Source: Flavobacterium psychrophilum (GTDB lineage: Bacteria; Bacteroidota; Bacteroidia; Flavobacteriales; Flavobacteriaceae). From it: a stretch of DNA of 64,000 nt. Location: assembly GCA_022730285.1 (NCBI GenBank), contig DZCQ01000001.1, positions 49,163 through 113,162 of the forward strand, read 5' to 3'. Of the stretch, positions 26,646 through 36,348 are shown in pieces. The notes under the pieces were generated by a model. The model saw nothing but the letters and a program-made list of their open reading frames with translations, did not search any database and was not told the DNA's origin. The stretch's first letter is position 1; every line of letters starts with the position of its first letter. A program made the translations under genes and the position numbers.

Positions 26646-27521
26646 ATGGCGTATAAAATGGGGTTTTCTAAAATTGTTATGGGAACAATGAACTGGGGAA
26701 TGTGGGGAGAAAACATGGATACTAACGCTTTAGTTTTAGCATTAAATACTTGTTTAGAAAATAATATTACAACCTTTGATCACGCTGCTATTTATGGAAA
26801 TTACACTACCGAAAAGCAATTTGGAGTGGCTTTTAAAAAATCCTTGATTAGTAGAGAAAAAGTGCAATTTATCTCAAAATGTGGTATTCAAATGATATGC
26901 TCAAATACAAATTTTAAAGTAAAACATTACGATTATTCCAAAAAAAGTATCCTACAATCTGTAGAAAATTCTTTGCAAAATTTACAAACAGATTATTTGG
27001 ATCTTTTGTTACTCCATAGACCAAGTCCACTAATGCAAGCTGATGAAATTGCCGAGGCTATAGAACAATTGAAAAAAGACGGAAAAATACTTTCTTTTGG
27101 TGTTTCTAATTTTACAACATCTCAAACCCAATTGGTGCAACAAAAAGTAGAAATTCAGTACAACCAAATTCAGTTTTCTATCACCCAATTCCAAGCAATG
27201 CTAGACGGAAGCTTGGATTATATGCAAAGGAGTCAAATTGTACCAATGGCTTGGAATCCACTAGGAACTGTTTTTAAAGAAAGCAATCCTCAAAATGAAC
27301 GTATTCATCAACTTTTAGATGTTTTATCAGATAAATACAACGCTCCAAAACACGCTATTCTTTTAGCATGGATTGTGCAACACCCAGCAGGAATCATGCC
27401 TGTTATAGGAACTACAAATTTGGTTAGAATACAACAATCGGCACTTGCATTATCATTTATATTAGACACGGAAGATTGGTTTGCTTTGTGGACAGAAAGT
27501 GTGGGAAACAGAGTCCCTTAA
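26646..27521 (+). CDS. aldo/keto reductase
   Basis: A 291-aa NAD(P)H-dependent oxidoreductase of the aldo/keto reductase superfamily, YdhF-like. The catalytic tetrad is visible: Asp in TFDHAAIYG, Tyr four residues later, Lys in FISKCGI, and His in LLLLHRPSPLM. NAD(P)-binding segments SFGVSNFTTSQ and the C-terminal PVIGTTNLVRIQQS are present. I prefer ATG 26646 (MAYKMGFSKIVMG) over an upstream ATG at 26604, because the extension is Phe/Asn-rich and precedes the normal start of the fold. Substrate unknown. Its stop is 2 bp from a converging gene. Confidence 0.9.
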   Translation: MAYKMGFSKIVMGTMNWGMWGENMDTNALVLALNTCLENNITTFDHAAIYGNYTTEKQFGVAFKKSLISREKVQFISKCGIQMICSNTNFKVKHYDYSKKSILQSVENSLQNLQTDYLDLLLLHRPSPLMQADEIAEAIEQLKKDGKILSFGVSNFTTSQTQLVQQKVEIQYNQIQFSITQFQAMLDGSLDYMQRSQIVPMAWNPLGTVFKESNPQNERIHQLLDVLSDKYNAPKHAILLAWIVQHPAGIMPVIGTTNLVRIQQSALALSFILDTEDWFALWTESVGNRVP

Positions 27522-27523
27522 TG

Positions 27524-28315
27524 TTAAACTCTAATTACAAAATGTTCTTTTCTTTGTTCTTTTCTAAAAAAGACAAGTCCCCATTGATAAATATCGATAG
27601 AAACGGAAACCTCTGCTCTTTTTTGTATTATTTCCCAAGCAATTTCCATCTCTTTATTCCAATGAATATCATCAAAAATCCATACAGATTCATTGCTTAC
27701 GGTTGGTAATAATTGCTCAAAATAATCCAGAGTTGCTTTTTTGGAATGATTACCATCAAAGTAAATAAGCTGGTATTTTTTAGTTTTTAAATCTGGATTT
27801 TTAAAAAAAACAGAAAATTCGGTTGTTATGAATTGTGTGTTTTCCCAACCAAATTCCTGAAACATATTTTTTGCAACAGTTTGCGTTTGCTTGCAACCTT
27901 CTAATGAGGTAATTTTAGAATTACTACTTGCAACCGAAATTGCAGAAATTGCTAATCCTACCGAAGTGCCTATTTCTAAAACGGTGTCGGGTTTAAAATA
28001 CTGAACAATTCGATACAGTAATAATGCTTTTTTTGCGGATATGCCTGCGTTTTTCACAATTAAAGAAATTTTTCGGGTATTGCTGTTAAAAACTTTAGAG
28101 CCAGCACCAAAATCAGTAACTTCTAAGGTATTATTGTTTGCTAAAAGTTTGTTTCGATACTCATTTATAAGTTTATATTCAGGATATTTTTTTTTGTCGT
28201 AAAAACATTTTGTAACTAGTTCAAAAACAAAAGGAGAATGCACACCATGTTCGTTTTTAGACTTCCAAAAAAACTTTAAATAAGAAAATACCTTATGCAA
28301 AACAGTTTGAATCAT
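27524..28315 (-). CDS. class I SAM-dependent methyltransferase (O-methyltransferase-like)
   Basis: A 263-aa methyltransferase. Motif I is VLEIGTSVGLAISAISVAS (about residues 114-132) and the family-typical acidic YFDGNHSKKATLDYFEQLLP follows, similar to caffeoyl-CoA/macrocin type O-methyltransferases. The N-terminal HGVHSPFVFELVTKCFYD is characteristic of a Bacteroidota group. It is placed 30 bp downstream of the ABC-F gene and converges with the aldo/keto reductase gene. The substrate is unknown. Confidence 0.83.
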   Translation of the reverse strand: MIQTVLHKVFSYLKFFWKSKNEHGVHSPFVFELVTKCFYDKKKYPEYKLINEYRNKLLANNNTLEVTDFGAGSKVFNSNTRKISLIVKNAGISAKKALLLYRIVQYFKPDTVLEIGTSVGLAISAISVASSNSKITSLEGCKQTQTVAKNMFQEFGWENTQFITTEFSVFFKNPDLKTKKYQLIYFDGNHSKKATLDYFEQLLPTVSNESVWIFDDIHWNKEMEIAWEIIQKRAEVSVSIDIYQWGLVFFRKEQRKEHFVIRV

Positions 28316-28345
28316 AGTTGTAAATGGGTATTATTTTTTTGTGGA

Positions 28346-30208
28346 TTAGCCTTCCAATTTGGTGCTTAATTCGAACCAGCGTTCTTCCTTTATTTCCATT
28401 TTTTCAAGAATTGCTTGGAGTTTGTTTGCTTGATTTTGAATATCACTATCGGGAATTTCTCCATTAGAAAAAAGATTTTCGATGGCTATTTTTTGCAACT
28501 CTAAATTTTTGATTTCTTTTTCAATTTTCTGAAACTCTTTTTGCTCGTTAAAGGTTAAATTCCCTGATGTATTGTTTTGTTTCCATTCTTTTTTTAGCTC
28601 CTTGTTTTCTTCTTTTTGCACAATGTCTGCACTATCCTCATAGGCTCTAAAATCGGAATAATTTCCTGGAAAATCTTCTACCTCACCTTCTCCTCTAAAC
28701 ACAAATAAATGATCTACAATTTTATCCATAAAGTATCTATCATGTGAAACTACTAATAGGTTTCCTGGAAAATCTAGTAAGAAATTTTCTAGTACATTAA
28801 GGGTTATAATATCTAAATCATTTGTTGGTTCGTCAAGAATTAAAAAATTTGGATTCTGAATTAAAACAGTACATAAATATAAGCGTTTCAGTTCGCCTCC
28901 ACTTAATTTTTCGACAAAATCGTATTGTTTTTTTGCGTCAAATAAAAAGCGTTCTAATAGTTGTGACGCAGAAATAATTTTACCTTTAGTAAGCGGAATA
29001 TATTCGCCATATTCTTTGATAATATCTATTACCTTTTGGTTGGGTTTTGGATTTATTCCACTTTGGGTGTAATATCCTATTTTTATGGTATCGCCAATAA
29101 TTATTTTTCCTGAATCGGGAATGGTTGTTTGGGTTAAAATATTTAAAAAAGTAGATTTTCCTGTGCCATTTTTTCCTATAATTCCAATACGTTCTCCTCG
29201 CTGAAAGGAGTAAGAGAAATCTTTCAGAATAATTTTTTCATGAAACTGTTTGTTTACTTTAAGTAGCTCTATGATTTTACTACCCATTCGTTCCATATTT
29301 ATTTCTAACTCCACCACATTCTCTTTTCTTCTGCTTTGTGCTTTTTCTTTTATGGTATAAAAGTCGTCTTGCCTAGATTTACTTTTGCAAGTTCTTGCCT
29401 TGGGTTGGCGTCTCATCCATTCTAATTCTTTTACAAATAAATTTTTAGCCTTATCTATCGATGCACTTTCGGAGAGCTGTCGTTCTTCTTTTTTTTCTAA
29501 ATAATAGGAATAATTTCCTTTGTATGGATATAATTTTCCATTGTCTAATTCTAAAATTTCGTTGCAAACACGTTCTAAGAAAAAACGGTCGTGTGTTACT
29601 AAAAATAAGGTTAAGTTTTCTTTTGCGAAATAATTTTCCAACCATTCTATCATTTCTAAATCCAGATGGTTTGTCGGTTCGTCTAAAATTAACAAATCTG
29701 GCTTGCTAATTAGTATAATTGCGAGAGAAAGTCTCTTTTTTTGTCCACCCGAAAGATTTTTAACTTTCAGTTTAACATCTTCCAATTTTAGTTTGAACAA
29801 AATTTGTTTGTATTGTGTTTCAAAATCCCAAGCGTTATGTCTGTCCATATCATCAAATGCTTTTTGATATTTTGCTTCATCTTCTGGATTTTCTAATGCT
29901 TTTTCGTAGTTTTCTAATACTTTCAAAATTGGGTTATCGGAAGCAAAAATACTCTCCTCAATAGATAATTCTTCTTGCAAATTATTATTTTGCGACAAAA
30001 AAGACATTTTTATGTCCTTTCTCACCACAATTTTTCCAGTATCTGGTACATCAATTCCATTTAGCATATTCATAATGGTAGTTTTTCCAGATCCATTTTT
30101 GGCAATAAATGCAATTTTTTGATCTTTATTGATACCAAAAGAAATGTTTTCAAATAAAACTCGTTCTCCGTAATTTTTAGAGATATTTTCGACCGAAAGA
30201 TAATTCAC
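28346..30208 (-). CDS. ABC-F family ATPase (Uup/EttA-like)
   Basis: A 620-aa soluble protein with two ABC domains and no membrane segment. Walker A motifs are AKNGSGKTT and GKNGTGKST; signatures are LSGGQKKRLSLA and LSGGELKRLYL; Walker B are LLILDEPTNHLDLE and FLILDEPTNDLDII. The linker between the domains has the ABC-F basic KARTCKSKSRQD, and the tail is a coiled coil (about 555-620), as in Uup. ABC-F proteins act on the ribosome. I place the start at GTG 30208 (VNYLSVENISK), where the family begins; ATG 30274 would add 22 residues that cross the divergent promoter region. Confidence 0.88.
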   Translation of the reverse strand: MNYLSVENISKNYGERVLFENISFGINKDQKIAFIAKNGSGKTTIMNMLNGIDVPDTGKIVVRKDIKMSFLSQNNNLQEELSIEESIFASDNPILKVLENYEKALENPEDEAKYQKAFDDMDRHNAWDFETQYKQILFKLKLEDVKLKVKNLSGGQKKRLSLAIILISKPDLLILDEPTNHLDLEMIEWLENYFAKENLTLFLVTHDRFFLERVCNEILELDNGKLYPYKGNYSYYLEKKEERQLSESASIDKAKNLFVKELEWMRRQPKARTCKSKSRQDDFYTIKEKAQSRRKENVVELEINMERMGSKIIELLKVNKQFHEKIILKDFSYSFQRGERIGIIGKNGTGKSTFLNILTQTTIPDSGKIIIGDTIKIGYYTQSGINPKPNQKVIDIIKEYGEYIPLTKGKIISASQLLERFLFDAKKQYDFVEKLSGGELKRLYLCTVLIQNPNFLILDEPTNDLDIITLNVLENFLLDFPGNLLVVSHDRYFMDKIVDHLFVFRGEGEVEDFPGNYSDFRAYEDSADIVQKEENKELKKEWKQNNTSGNLTFNEQKEFQKIEKEIKNLELQKIAIENLFSNGEIPDSDIQNQANKLQAILEKMEIKEERWFELSTKLEG

Positions 30209-30328
30209 GATATATTTTTTTACAAAAGTAGTTTTAAAATTGGTAATTATACCTATAAAAATTAGCGCTTTCACTTTTTTGTAAGCAATTTTAAAGCATT
30301 ATCATACCAAAGCATCTTATAAAATGTG

Positions 30329-30336
30329 TAAATTTG
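30329..30336 (+). promoter_or_regulatory. putative -7 promoter element close to the glycosyltransferase start
   Basis: TAAATTTG matches the Bacteroidota -7 element but ends only 4 bp before the ATG at 30341, implying a leaderless or nearly leaderless transcript if used. No good TTTG is found about 19 bp upstream. Confidence 0.25.
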
Positions 30337-30340
30337 CATT

Positions 30341-31468
30341 ATGCAACTGTCAATTATTATTCTGAATTATAATGTACGCTATTTTTTAGAACAATGTGTT
30401 TTGAGCGTTCAAAAAGCAATTACAAACCTTGATGCCGAAATTATTATCGCAGACAACCACTCTGTCGATGACAGTGTTTTAAGGATAAAAACATTGTTCC
30501 CAGAAATTACCGTGATAGAAAACAATAGTAATTTAGGTTTTCCAAAAGGAAATAATATAGCAGTACAAAAGGCAAAAGGCAAATATGTTTGTATTCTAAA
30601 CCCAGATACGATAGTTGCCGAAGATACGTTTCTTAAAATTCTAGCTTTCGCAGAAAAAAAAGAAAATGTTGGAATTATAGGTTGCAAACTGCAAGATGGT
30701 ACTGGAAATTTTTTGCCCGAAAGCAAACGTGGTATCCCAACACCATGGGTTGCTTTTACAAAAATTTCAGGATTATATAAATGGTTTCCGAATATCTCCG
30801 TATTCTCCAGATATTATGCCTCACATTTACAGCCCAATCAAACGGGAAAAGTAGATGTCTTAGTTGGAGCTTTTATGGTGCTAGAAAAGCAATTGTACGA
30901 ACAAGTAGGAGGATTTGATGAGAATTGCTTTATGTATTCTGATGATATAGATTTATCTTATATGCTCTTGTTATTGAAAAAAGATAACTATTATTTCCAT
31001 GAAACAAACGTTATTCATTATAAAGGGGAAAGCACTGTTAGAGACAAATTATATTTGAAAAGATTTAGCGAAGCGATGCAATTTTTTTACAAAAAACATT
31101 TTAATAAATCGCTTTTTTTTGATGTTTTTATGCAAATAGGAAGCTTTTCTTTCAGCCTTTTTAAGTTAAATCAACAAAAAAACAAAAAAACTGAAATACA
31201 CGAATACGTGATTTTTTCTAAAAATAATCTCCATATTCTGACGGATAAAAATGTGCGATATTTAACAAGTTTAGACGATTTTGTAAATTTGAAAACACAA
31301 AACATAGAAGTCGTTTTCAATATATCCGATTGTAGTTTTTTGGAAATTATACGCTTTATGGAAAAACATAAAAGCAAAAATATAACCTATAAAAATTACA
31401 TTCCAACTGGTAATTATTTAATAGGCAGCAATCATGCAAACAATCAAGGAGAAATAATACAGTTGTAA
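30341..31468 (+). CDS. glycosyltransferase family 2 (rhamnosyltransferase-like)
   Basis: A 375-aa GT-A fold glycosyltransferase. Visible motifs: SIIILNYNVRYFLEQC at the start, the nucleotide-binding IIIADNHSVDDS, NLGFPKGNNIA, the DxD-like ILNPDTIV (about residues 85-92) and the acceptor loop GGFDENCFMYSDDIDLSYML (about 189-208). The family transfers sugars in cell-surface polysaccharide or LPS synthesis. The last 110 residues have no recognisable domain. It stands alone rather than in a polysaccharide cluster, as is common for this conserved flavobacterial gene. Confidence 0.88.
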   Translation: MQLSIIILNYNVRYFLEQCVLSVQKAITNLDAEIIIADNHSVDDSVLRIKTLFPEITVIENNSNLGFPKGNNIAVQKAKGKYVCILNPDTIVAEDTFLKILAFAEKKENVGIIGCKLQDGTGNFLPESKRGIPTPWVAFTKISGLYKWFPNISVFSRYYASHLQPNQTGKVDVLVGAFMVLEKQLYEQVGGFDENCFMYSDDIDLSYMLLLLKKDNYYFHETNVIHYKGESTVRDKLYLKRFSEAMQFFYKKHFNKSLFFDVFMQIGSFSFSLFKLNQQKNKKTEIHEYVIFSKNNLHILTDKNVRYLTSLDDFVNLKTQNIEVVFNISDCSFLEIIRFMEKHKSKNITYKNYIPTGNYLIGSNHANNQGEIIQL

Positions 31469-31554
31469 ATAATTTTGCAAATTATCTAAAAAGAACCATT
31501 AAAAGTATTATTTTTGTATTATTACTAAAAAATTTCTTATTAAAGAAAAATTAT

Positions 31555-32859
31555 ATGGCAAGATTTGAACTAAAACTTCCAAAAATGGGAGAAAGTGTTG
31601 CAGAAGCAACTATTACAAATTGGTTAAAACAAGTAGGAGATAAAATTGCTCTAGACGAAGCCGTACTAGAAATTGCTACCGATAAAGTAGATAGTGAAGT
31701 CCCAAGCGAAGTTTCGGGAATATTAATAGAACAACTATTTAAGAAAGATGATTTGGTAAAAGTTGGCGAAACTATTGCAATTATAGAAGTTTTAGGTGCT
31801 ATAACAGAACAACCTTTGCTTACCACAGATATCCCAGAAGTAGTAATTATAGAAAATGAAATTTCGGAGTTGAAAGAAGAAATAACGACACCTAATTTTT
31901 CTAATTCTATAAAATTCTTTTCCCCATTAGTTAAAAATATTGCCAAAAAAGAAAACGTAACACTACAAGAATTAGATGCAATTGTAGGGACAGGAAAAGA
32001 AAGTAGAGTAACAAAAGAAGATATTTTGAAATTTGTTGCAGAGCGAAAAGAAATCCCTAAAACTATAAAGCCAGAATTTAAAACCGTTGCCACTACTATA
32101 ATTCAAGAACCAATTGCTGTAAAGCAAGAAATTCCAGTGTCTGTAAATGGTGCAGACGAAATTATAGAAATGGACAGAATGCGAAAACTTATTTCAGGAT
32201 ACATGGTTGCTTCGGTACAAACCTCTGCACATGTACAATCCTTTATTGAGGTAGATGTAACAAATATTGTAAAATGGAGAAATAAGGTTAAAGATGCTTT
32301 TGAAAAAAGAGAAGGCGAAAAATTAACCTTTACTCCAATAATGATGGAAGCCGTAGCTCGTGCTTTAAAAGATTTTCCAATGATGAATATCTCGGTAGAT
32401 GGAGAATATATCATTAAAAAGAAAAATATAAATTTAGGAATGGCAGCAGCTCTACCTAACGGAAACCTAATTGTTCCAGTAATTAAAAATGCTGATGAGT
32501 TAAACCTTGTTGGTATGGCTAAAGCGGTAAACGACCTAGGAAACAGAGCAAAGGCAGGAAAATTAAAACCAGACGACACACAAGGTGGCACTTACACAGT
32601 TACTAATGTTGGTACTTTTGGAAGCGTTTTCGGCACTCCTATTATTAACCAACCACAAGTAGGAATACTAGCACTTGGAGCTATACGAAAAGTGCCAGCT
32701 GTTATTGAGACTTCAGAAGGAGATTTTATAGGAATCCGTCAAAAAATGTTCTTGTCTCACAGTTACGACCATCGAGTGGTAGATGGTGCTTTGGGAGGGT
32801 CTTTTGTGAAAAGAGTTGCAGATTACTTAGAAGCATTTGACTTAAACAGAGATATTTAA
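31555..32859 (+). CDS. 2-oxo acid dehydrogenase E2 (dihydrolipoamide acyltransferase)
   Basis: A 434-aa E2 subunit. The lipoyl domain covers residues 1-77 with the lipoylated Lys44 in EIATDKVDSEVP. The peripheral subunit-binding domain is at about 120-158 (FSPLVKNIAKKENVTLQELDAIVGTGKESRVTKEDI). The catalytic domain (about 200-434) ends with SYDHRVVDGALGG carrying His406 and Asp410. A single lipoyl domain fits branched-chain or 2-oxoglutarate E2s better than the multi-lipoyl pyruvate E2. E1 and E3 are not adjacent, so the substrate cannot be fixed. Its first 14 residues include the typical LPKMGESV. Confidence 0.93.
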   Translation: MARFELKLPKMGESVAEATITNWLKQVGDKIALDEAVLEIATDKVDSEVPSEVSGILIEQLFKKDDLVKVGETIAIIEVLGAITEQPLLTTDIPEVVIIENEISELKEEITTPNFSNSIKFFSPLVKNIAKKENVTLQELDAIVGTGKESRVTKEDILKFVAERKEIPKTIKPEFKTVATTIIQEPIAVKQEIPVSVNGADEIIEMDRMRKLISGYMVASVQTSAHVQSFIEVDVTNIVKWRNKVKDAFEKREGEKLTFTPIMMEAVARALKDFPMMNISVDGEYIIKKKNINLGMAAALPNGNLIVPVIKNADELNLVGMAKAVNDLGNRAKAGKLKPDDTQGGTYTVTNVGTFGSVFGTPIINQPQVGILALGAIRKVPAVIETSEGDFIGIRQKMFLSHSYDHRVVDGALGGSFVKRVADYLEAFDLNRDI

Positions 32860-32925
32860 AACAAATATATAAATTAACAAAAAACAACAAATCTTAGTTC
32901 AATAAGAAGATTTTAAAGTTACAAA

Positions 32926-33696
32926 ATGGAACTAATACTAAATAAACCTATTTGCTTTTTTGATCTAGAAACAACAGGTATAGATATAGGAAAAGACAGA
33001 ATAGTAGAAATCTCTATCTTAAAAGTTTTTCCAAACGGAAACAAAGAAAGTAAAACATGGTTGGTAAATCCAACAATTCCAATCCCACCTCAAACAACTG
33101 CAGTACATGGAATTACAGATGAAAAAGTAGCTAACGAACCAATATTCAAAGAGTTAGCCCCTAAAATTCATGCCATGATTAAAGATTCTGATTTAGCAGG
33201 CTTTAATTCCGACCGTTTTGATATTCCATTATTAGCAGAAGAATTGCTTCGTGCTGGAGTAGATTTTGATATGAAAAACAAAGTTTCGGTAGATGTACAA
33301 ACTATTTTTCATAAAATGGAAGAACGAACTCTAGGTGCTGCTTTTCAATTTTATTGTAACAAAAGTTTAGAAAATGCCCACACTGCCGAAGCTGATACCC
33401 TTGCAACCTACGAAATTTTAAAAGCACAGCTAGACAGGTATTCAAATTTAACAAATGATACAAAGTCTCTCTCCGAATTTTCAACTAGAAAAAAAATAGC
33501 TGATTTTGCAGGAATGATAGCCTTTGATAAAGATAATCAAGAAATATTTACCTTCGGAAAGCATAAAGGAGCAAGAGTAGAAAAAATCCTGGAAACAGAA
33601 CCTGGATATTACAGCTGGATGCAAAATGCCGATTTTCCGTTATATACTAAAAAGGTGCTTACCGCTATTAAACTTCGAAAGTTAAATACAAAATAA
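32926..33696 (+). CDS. DEDDh 3'-5' exonuclease with C-terminal DUF3820-like domain
   Basis: A 256-aa exonuclease of the DnaQ family. ExoI has Asp13 and Glu15 (CFFDLETTG), ExoII has the Asp of GFNSDRFDIPLL, and ExoIII has the HTAEADTLAT His/Asp pair, so all DEDDh residues are present (about residues 13-165). The C-terminal 60 residues contain FTFGKHKGARVEKILETE and YYSWMQNADFP, matching the DUF3820-like tail seen on many Bacteroidota exonucleases. Whether it is a polymerase proofreader or a free exonuclease cannot be read here; no polymerase domain is fused. Confidence 0.9.
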   Translation: MELILNKPICFFDLETTGIDIGKDRIVEISILKVFPNGNKESKTWLVNPTIPIPPQTTAVHGITDEKVANEPIFKELAPKIHAMIKDSDLAGFNSDRFDIPLLAEELLRAGVDFDMKNKVSVDVQTIFHKMEERTLGAAFQFYCNKSLENAHTAEADTLATYEILKAQLDRYSNLTNDTKSLSEFSTRKKIADFAGMIAFDKDNQEIFTFGKHKGARVEKILETEPGYYSWMQNADFPLYTKKVLTAIKLRKLNTK

Positions 33697-33756
33697 CGAC
33701 AATTTCTGTAAGAATATTGCATTGTTTAGTACTAATTTTAAACAGAATAAAAGTAA

Positions 33757-34368
33757 ATGAAAATAATTTGTATTGGACGAAATTATTCAGAACATGTTTC
33801 AGAATTAAACAACGAACGTCCACAAGAACCTGTCGTTTTTTTGAAACCAGATTCTGCAATATTGTTAAAACAACACCCATTTGTAATCCCAGAATTCAGT
33901 AACGAAATTCATCACGAAATTGAAATTATTGTTAAAATTAACAAAGTAGGAAAATACATAGACATTAAGTTTGCACCAAATTACTATGACGAAATAAGTG
34001 TAGGGATAGATTTTACAGCAAGAGATTTACAAGATACTTTAAAAAATAAAGGACTTCCTTGGGAAAAAGCAAAAGCATTTGACGGATCTGCGGTTATAGG
34101 TGATTTTGTTTCTAAAAAAGATTTTGCTTCGTTAGAAAATATTAATTTTGCACTCACTAACAATGGAGAGGTTGTTCAAAAAGGAAATACCTCCCAAATG
34201 TTATGGAAAATAGATGAATTAATTTCGTATGTTTCGCAATTCTTTACCCTAAAAATAGGCGATATACTATTTACTGGAACTCCTAGTGGTGTTGCAAAAG
34301 TTAGTCCAAACGATGTGTTAGAAGGAATGATAGAACAAAGAAAAATATTTAGAATACACGTAAAATAA
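33757..34368 (+). CDS. fumarylacetoacetate hydrolase family protein (FAHD1-like)
   Basis: A 203-aa FAH-fold enzyme. Diagnostic segments: CIGRNYSEHVSEL at the start, VVFLKPDSAIL, the metal-ligand HHEIEIIVKI, and GDILFTGTPSGVAKV near the C-terminus. Short FAH proteins of this type act on acylpyruvates or decarboxylate oxaloacetate. It is followed without a gap by the Hpt gene: its TAA shares the A at 34368 with the next ATG. Confidence 0.9.
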   Translation: MKIICIGRNYSEHVSELNNERPQEPVVFLKPDSAILLKQHPFVIPEFSNEIHHEIEIIVKINKVGKYIDIKFAPNYYDEISVGIDFTARDLQDTLKNKGLPWEKAKAFDGSAVIGDFVSKKDFASLENINFALTNNGEVVQKGNTSQMLWKIDELISYVSQFFTLKIGDILFTGTPSGVAKVSPNDVLEGMIEQRKIFRIHVK

Positions 34369-34712
34369 TGGCAATACATTACAATTTAGCAAAAATTTAT
34401 GCAATAGCAGACGATGATAACAATTTTGTACTTCAAATACTAAATTGTTTCATACAAGAAGTGCCAGAAGATTTATTAGCAATTAAAGAAGGAATTAAGA
34501 ATAAAGATTACACGAATACTTACAGTTATGCCCATAAAATAAAGCCAACCCTAGATTTACTTGGAATGGAATTTGCTTTTGAAGAAATACTGCAAATAGA
34601 AAATTGGGCAAAAAAAGAAGACCGAAAAAAAGAAATAAAAGAAATATACAAGAGCTTGTCAAAAAGAATTGAACTAGCAATTGTAGAAATCAAAAAGAAT
34701 TTTAACGTGTAA
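34368..34712 (+). CDS. Hpt (histidine phosphotransfer) domain protein
   Basis: A 114-aa all-helical protein. The phospho-acceptor is His56 in the motif SYAHKIKPTLDLLGM, which fits the Hpt signature AHxLKxxxxxxG. The protein is a free-standing Hpt: there is no kinase or receiver domain fused and none encoded next to it. It would relay phosphate between a hybrid sensor kinase and a response regulator encoded elsewhere. It overlaps the FAH gene by 1 bp and so is translationally coupled to it. Confidence 0.85.
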   Translation: MAIHYNLAKIYAIADDDNNFVLQILNCFIQEVPEDLLAIKEGIKNKDYTNTYSYAHKIKPTLDLLGMEFAFEEILQIENWAKKEDRKKEIKEIYKSLSKRIELAIVEIKKNFNV

Positions 34713-34758
34713 AAATCTGTAAAACTATTTCTTTATAATAAATGAGCAAAAAAGTATA

Positions 34759-36009
34759 ATGCAAGCAACTATCATTACCATTGGAGACGAAATACTTATA
34801 GGACAAATTGTAGATACTAATTCGGCGTATATTGCCAAAGCATTAAATACAATAGGAATAGAGGTGCATGAAATAATTTCTATTGCTGATAGCAAGCAAA
34901 ATATTTTAGAGACACTTACCTCCATACAAAACAAAGTCGAAGTAGTAATTATAACAGGAGGATTAGGTCCAACTAAAGACGATATAACCAAAAAAACACT
35001 TTGCGAATACTTTGATGATACCCTAGTTGTTGATGCAGCAGTTTTAAAACATGTTACTACGCTGATAGAAGAATACTTTAAAAGACCAATATCTCAAATT
35101 AATAAAGATCAAGCATTAGTGCCTTCTAAATGCGAAGTTCTTTTTAACAAAATTGGTACTGCACCAGGAATTTGGCTTCAAAAAGAAAACACCACTTTTA
35201 TTTCTTTGCCTGGAGTTCCTTATGAAATGAAAGAGATTATAAATGAGGTGGTTATACCTAAACTAATAGCAAGATTTAATCGTCCATTTATATTGCACAA
35301 AACTATTTTAACGTATGGGGTAGGAGAGAGTTTGCTGGCAGAAAGAATTGAAAAATGGGAAAATAATCTTCCACATTTTATCAAACTAGCATATCTTCCA
35401 AGTCCAGGAAAGGTGCGTTTACGGCTAACGGCAAAAGGCACGAACAAAGAAATATTACAAAGTGAAGTAGAAATGCAAATTATAAATCTGGAAATATTAA
35501 TTCCAGATTGCCTAGTAGGATACAGCGATGACGAATCAATAGAATACCTTTTAAGCGAAATATTTAAGCAGAAAAATTATACTTTATCTACCGCGGAAAG
35601 TTGTACTGGAGGAGCAATTTCGGCAAAATTAACAACAATTTCAGGTGCATCTAGCTATTTTAAAGGTGGTATTGTAAGTTACGCAACACAGGCTAAAATT
35701 GAAGTTTTAAAAGTTTCGGAAACTGTAATTCAAAAAAACTCCGTGGTAAGTCATGAAGTTGCAAAAGAGATGGCTTTAAATGCACAAAAAATGTTTCAAA
35801 CAAATTTTGCCATTTCCACCACAGGTAATGCAGGACCGAACAAAGGAGATTCAAATGCAGAAATAGGAACAATTATTATTGCAATTGCTACACCAAAAGA
35901 GGTTTTTACTGAAGAATTTAGCTTTAAACAACCACGAGAAATCGTAATAAACAGAACCGTAAATAAGGCATTAGAAATAATTTATAAAGAAATTTTAAAA
36001 AACTATTAA
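34759..36009 (+). CDS. cinA: CinA family protein (NMN deamidase / competence-damage inducible)
   Basis: A 416-aa two-domain CinA. The N-terminal MoaB-like domain (about 1-170) has [19 protein letters not shown] and the nucleotide-loop [10 protein letters not shown]. The C-terminal PncC-type amidase domain (about 255-416) has [16 protein letters not shown] with the catalytic Ser, [16 protein letters not shown], and [11 protein letters not shown]. CinA proteins recycle pyridine nucleotides by NMN deamidation; the competence role is historical. It is 46 bp downstream of the Hpt gene. Confidence 0.93.
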   Translation: MQATIITIGDEILIGQIVDTNSAYIAKALNTIGIEVHEIISIADSKQNILETLTSIQNKVEVVIITGGLGPTKDDITKKTLCEYFDDTLVVDAAVLKHVTTLIEEYFKRPISQINKDQALVPSKCEVLFNKIGTAPGIWLQKENTTFISLPGVPYEMKEIINEVVIPKLIARFNRPFILHKTILTYGVGESLLAERIEKWENNLPHFIKLAYLPSPGKVRLRLTAKGTNKEILQSEVEMQIINLEILIPDCLVGYSDDESIEYLLSEIFKQKNYTLSTAESCTGGAISAKLTTISGASSYFKGGIVSYATQAKIEVLKVSETVIQKNSVVSHEVAKEMALNAQKMFQTNFAISTTGNAGPNKGDSNAEIGTIIIAIATPKEVFTEEFSFKQPREIVINRTVNKALEIIYKEILKNY

Positions 36010-36015
36010 AATTAA

Positions 36016-36047
36016 TTTTGAGAAATCATTTATTTTTCGTTCTTTTG
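36016..36047 (+). promoter_or_regulatory. Bacteroidota-type promoter of the L28-L33 operon
   Basis: TTTTG (36016-36020) and TTCTTTTG (36040-36047) are 19 bp apart, matching the -33 TTTG / -7 TAnnTTTG architecture with one deviation in the -7 element. Transcription would begin around 36053, about 30 nt before the rpmB ATG at 36085. Confidence 0.6.
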
Positions 36048-36084
36048 CACTCTTAATTTTGAATAACGATAAAAGATAATAATA

Positions 36085-36321
36085 ATGTCAAGAGTTTGTG
36101 ACCTTACTGGTAAAAAAGCAATGGTAGGAAATAACGTTTCCCATGCAATGAACAAGACTAAGAGAAAATTCTCTGTAAACTTGTTAAAAAAACGTTTTTA
36201 TCTTGCTGAAGAAGATAGATGGATTACTTTAAGAGTAGCTGCTTCAACAATTAAAACAATTAATAAAAATGGAATTTCTGCAGTACTGAAAAAAGCACAA
36301 GCAGAAGGTTACATTAAGTAA
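36085..36321 (+). CDS. rpmB: 50S ribosomal protein L28
   Basis: A 78-aa basic protein with the L28 hallmark at the start, [28 protein letters not shown], and the C-terminal [18 protein letters not shown]. Length and sequence fit a functional L28. It has a single Cys near the N-terminus, so is not the four-cysteine zinc-binding form. It leads a three-gene ribosomal cluster, rpmB-rpmG-DUF4295, closed by a strong terminator. Confidence 0.97.
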   Translation: MSRVCDLTGKKAMVGNNVSHAMNKTKRKFSVNLLKKRFYLAEEDRWITLRVAASTIKTINKNGISAVLKKAQAEGYIK

Positions 36322-36348
36322 TCTTTTCCTCTATAAATACAAAGCACG

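Noticed and set aside
31551-32591. Two long minus-strand frames (180 and 162 aa) opposite the E2 gene
   Set aside because: They are antisense shadows of a clearly coding lipoyl/E2 sequence; Ser/Ile-rich with no domain.
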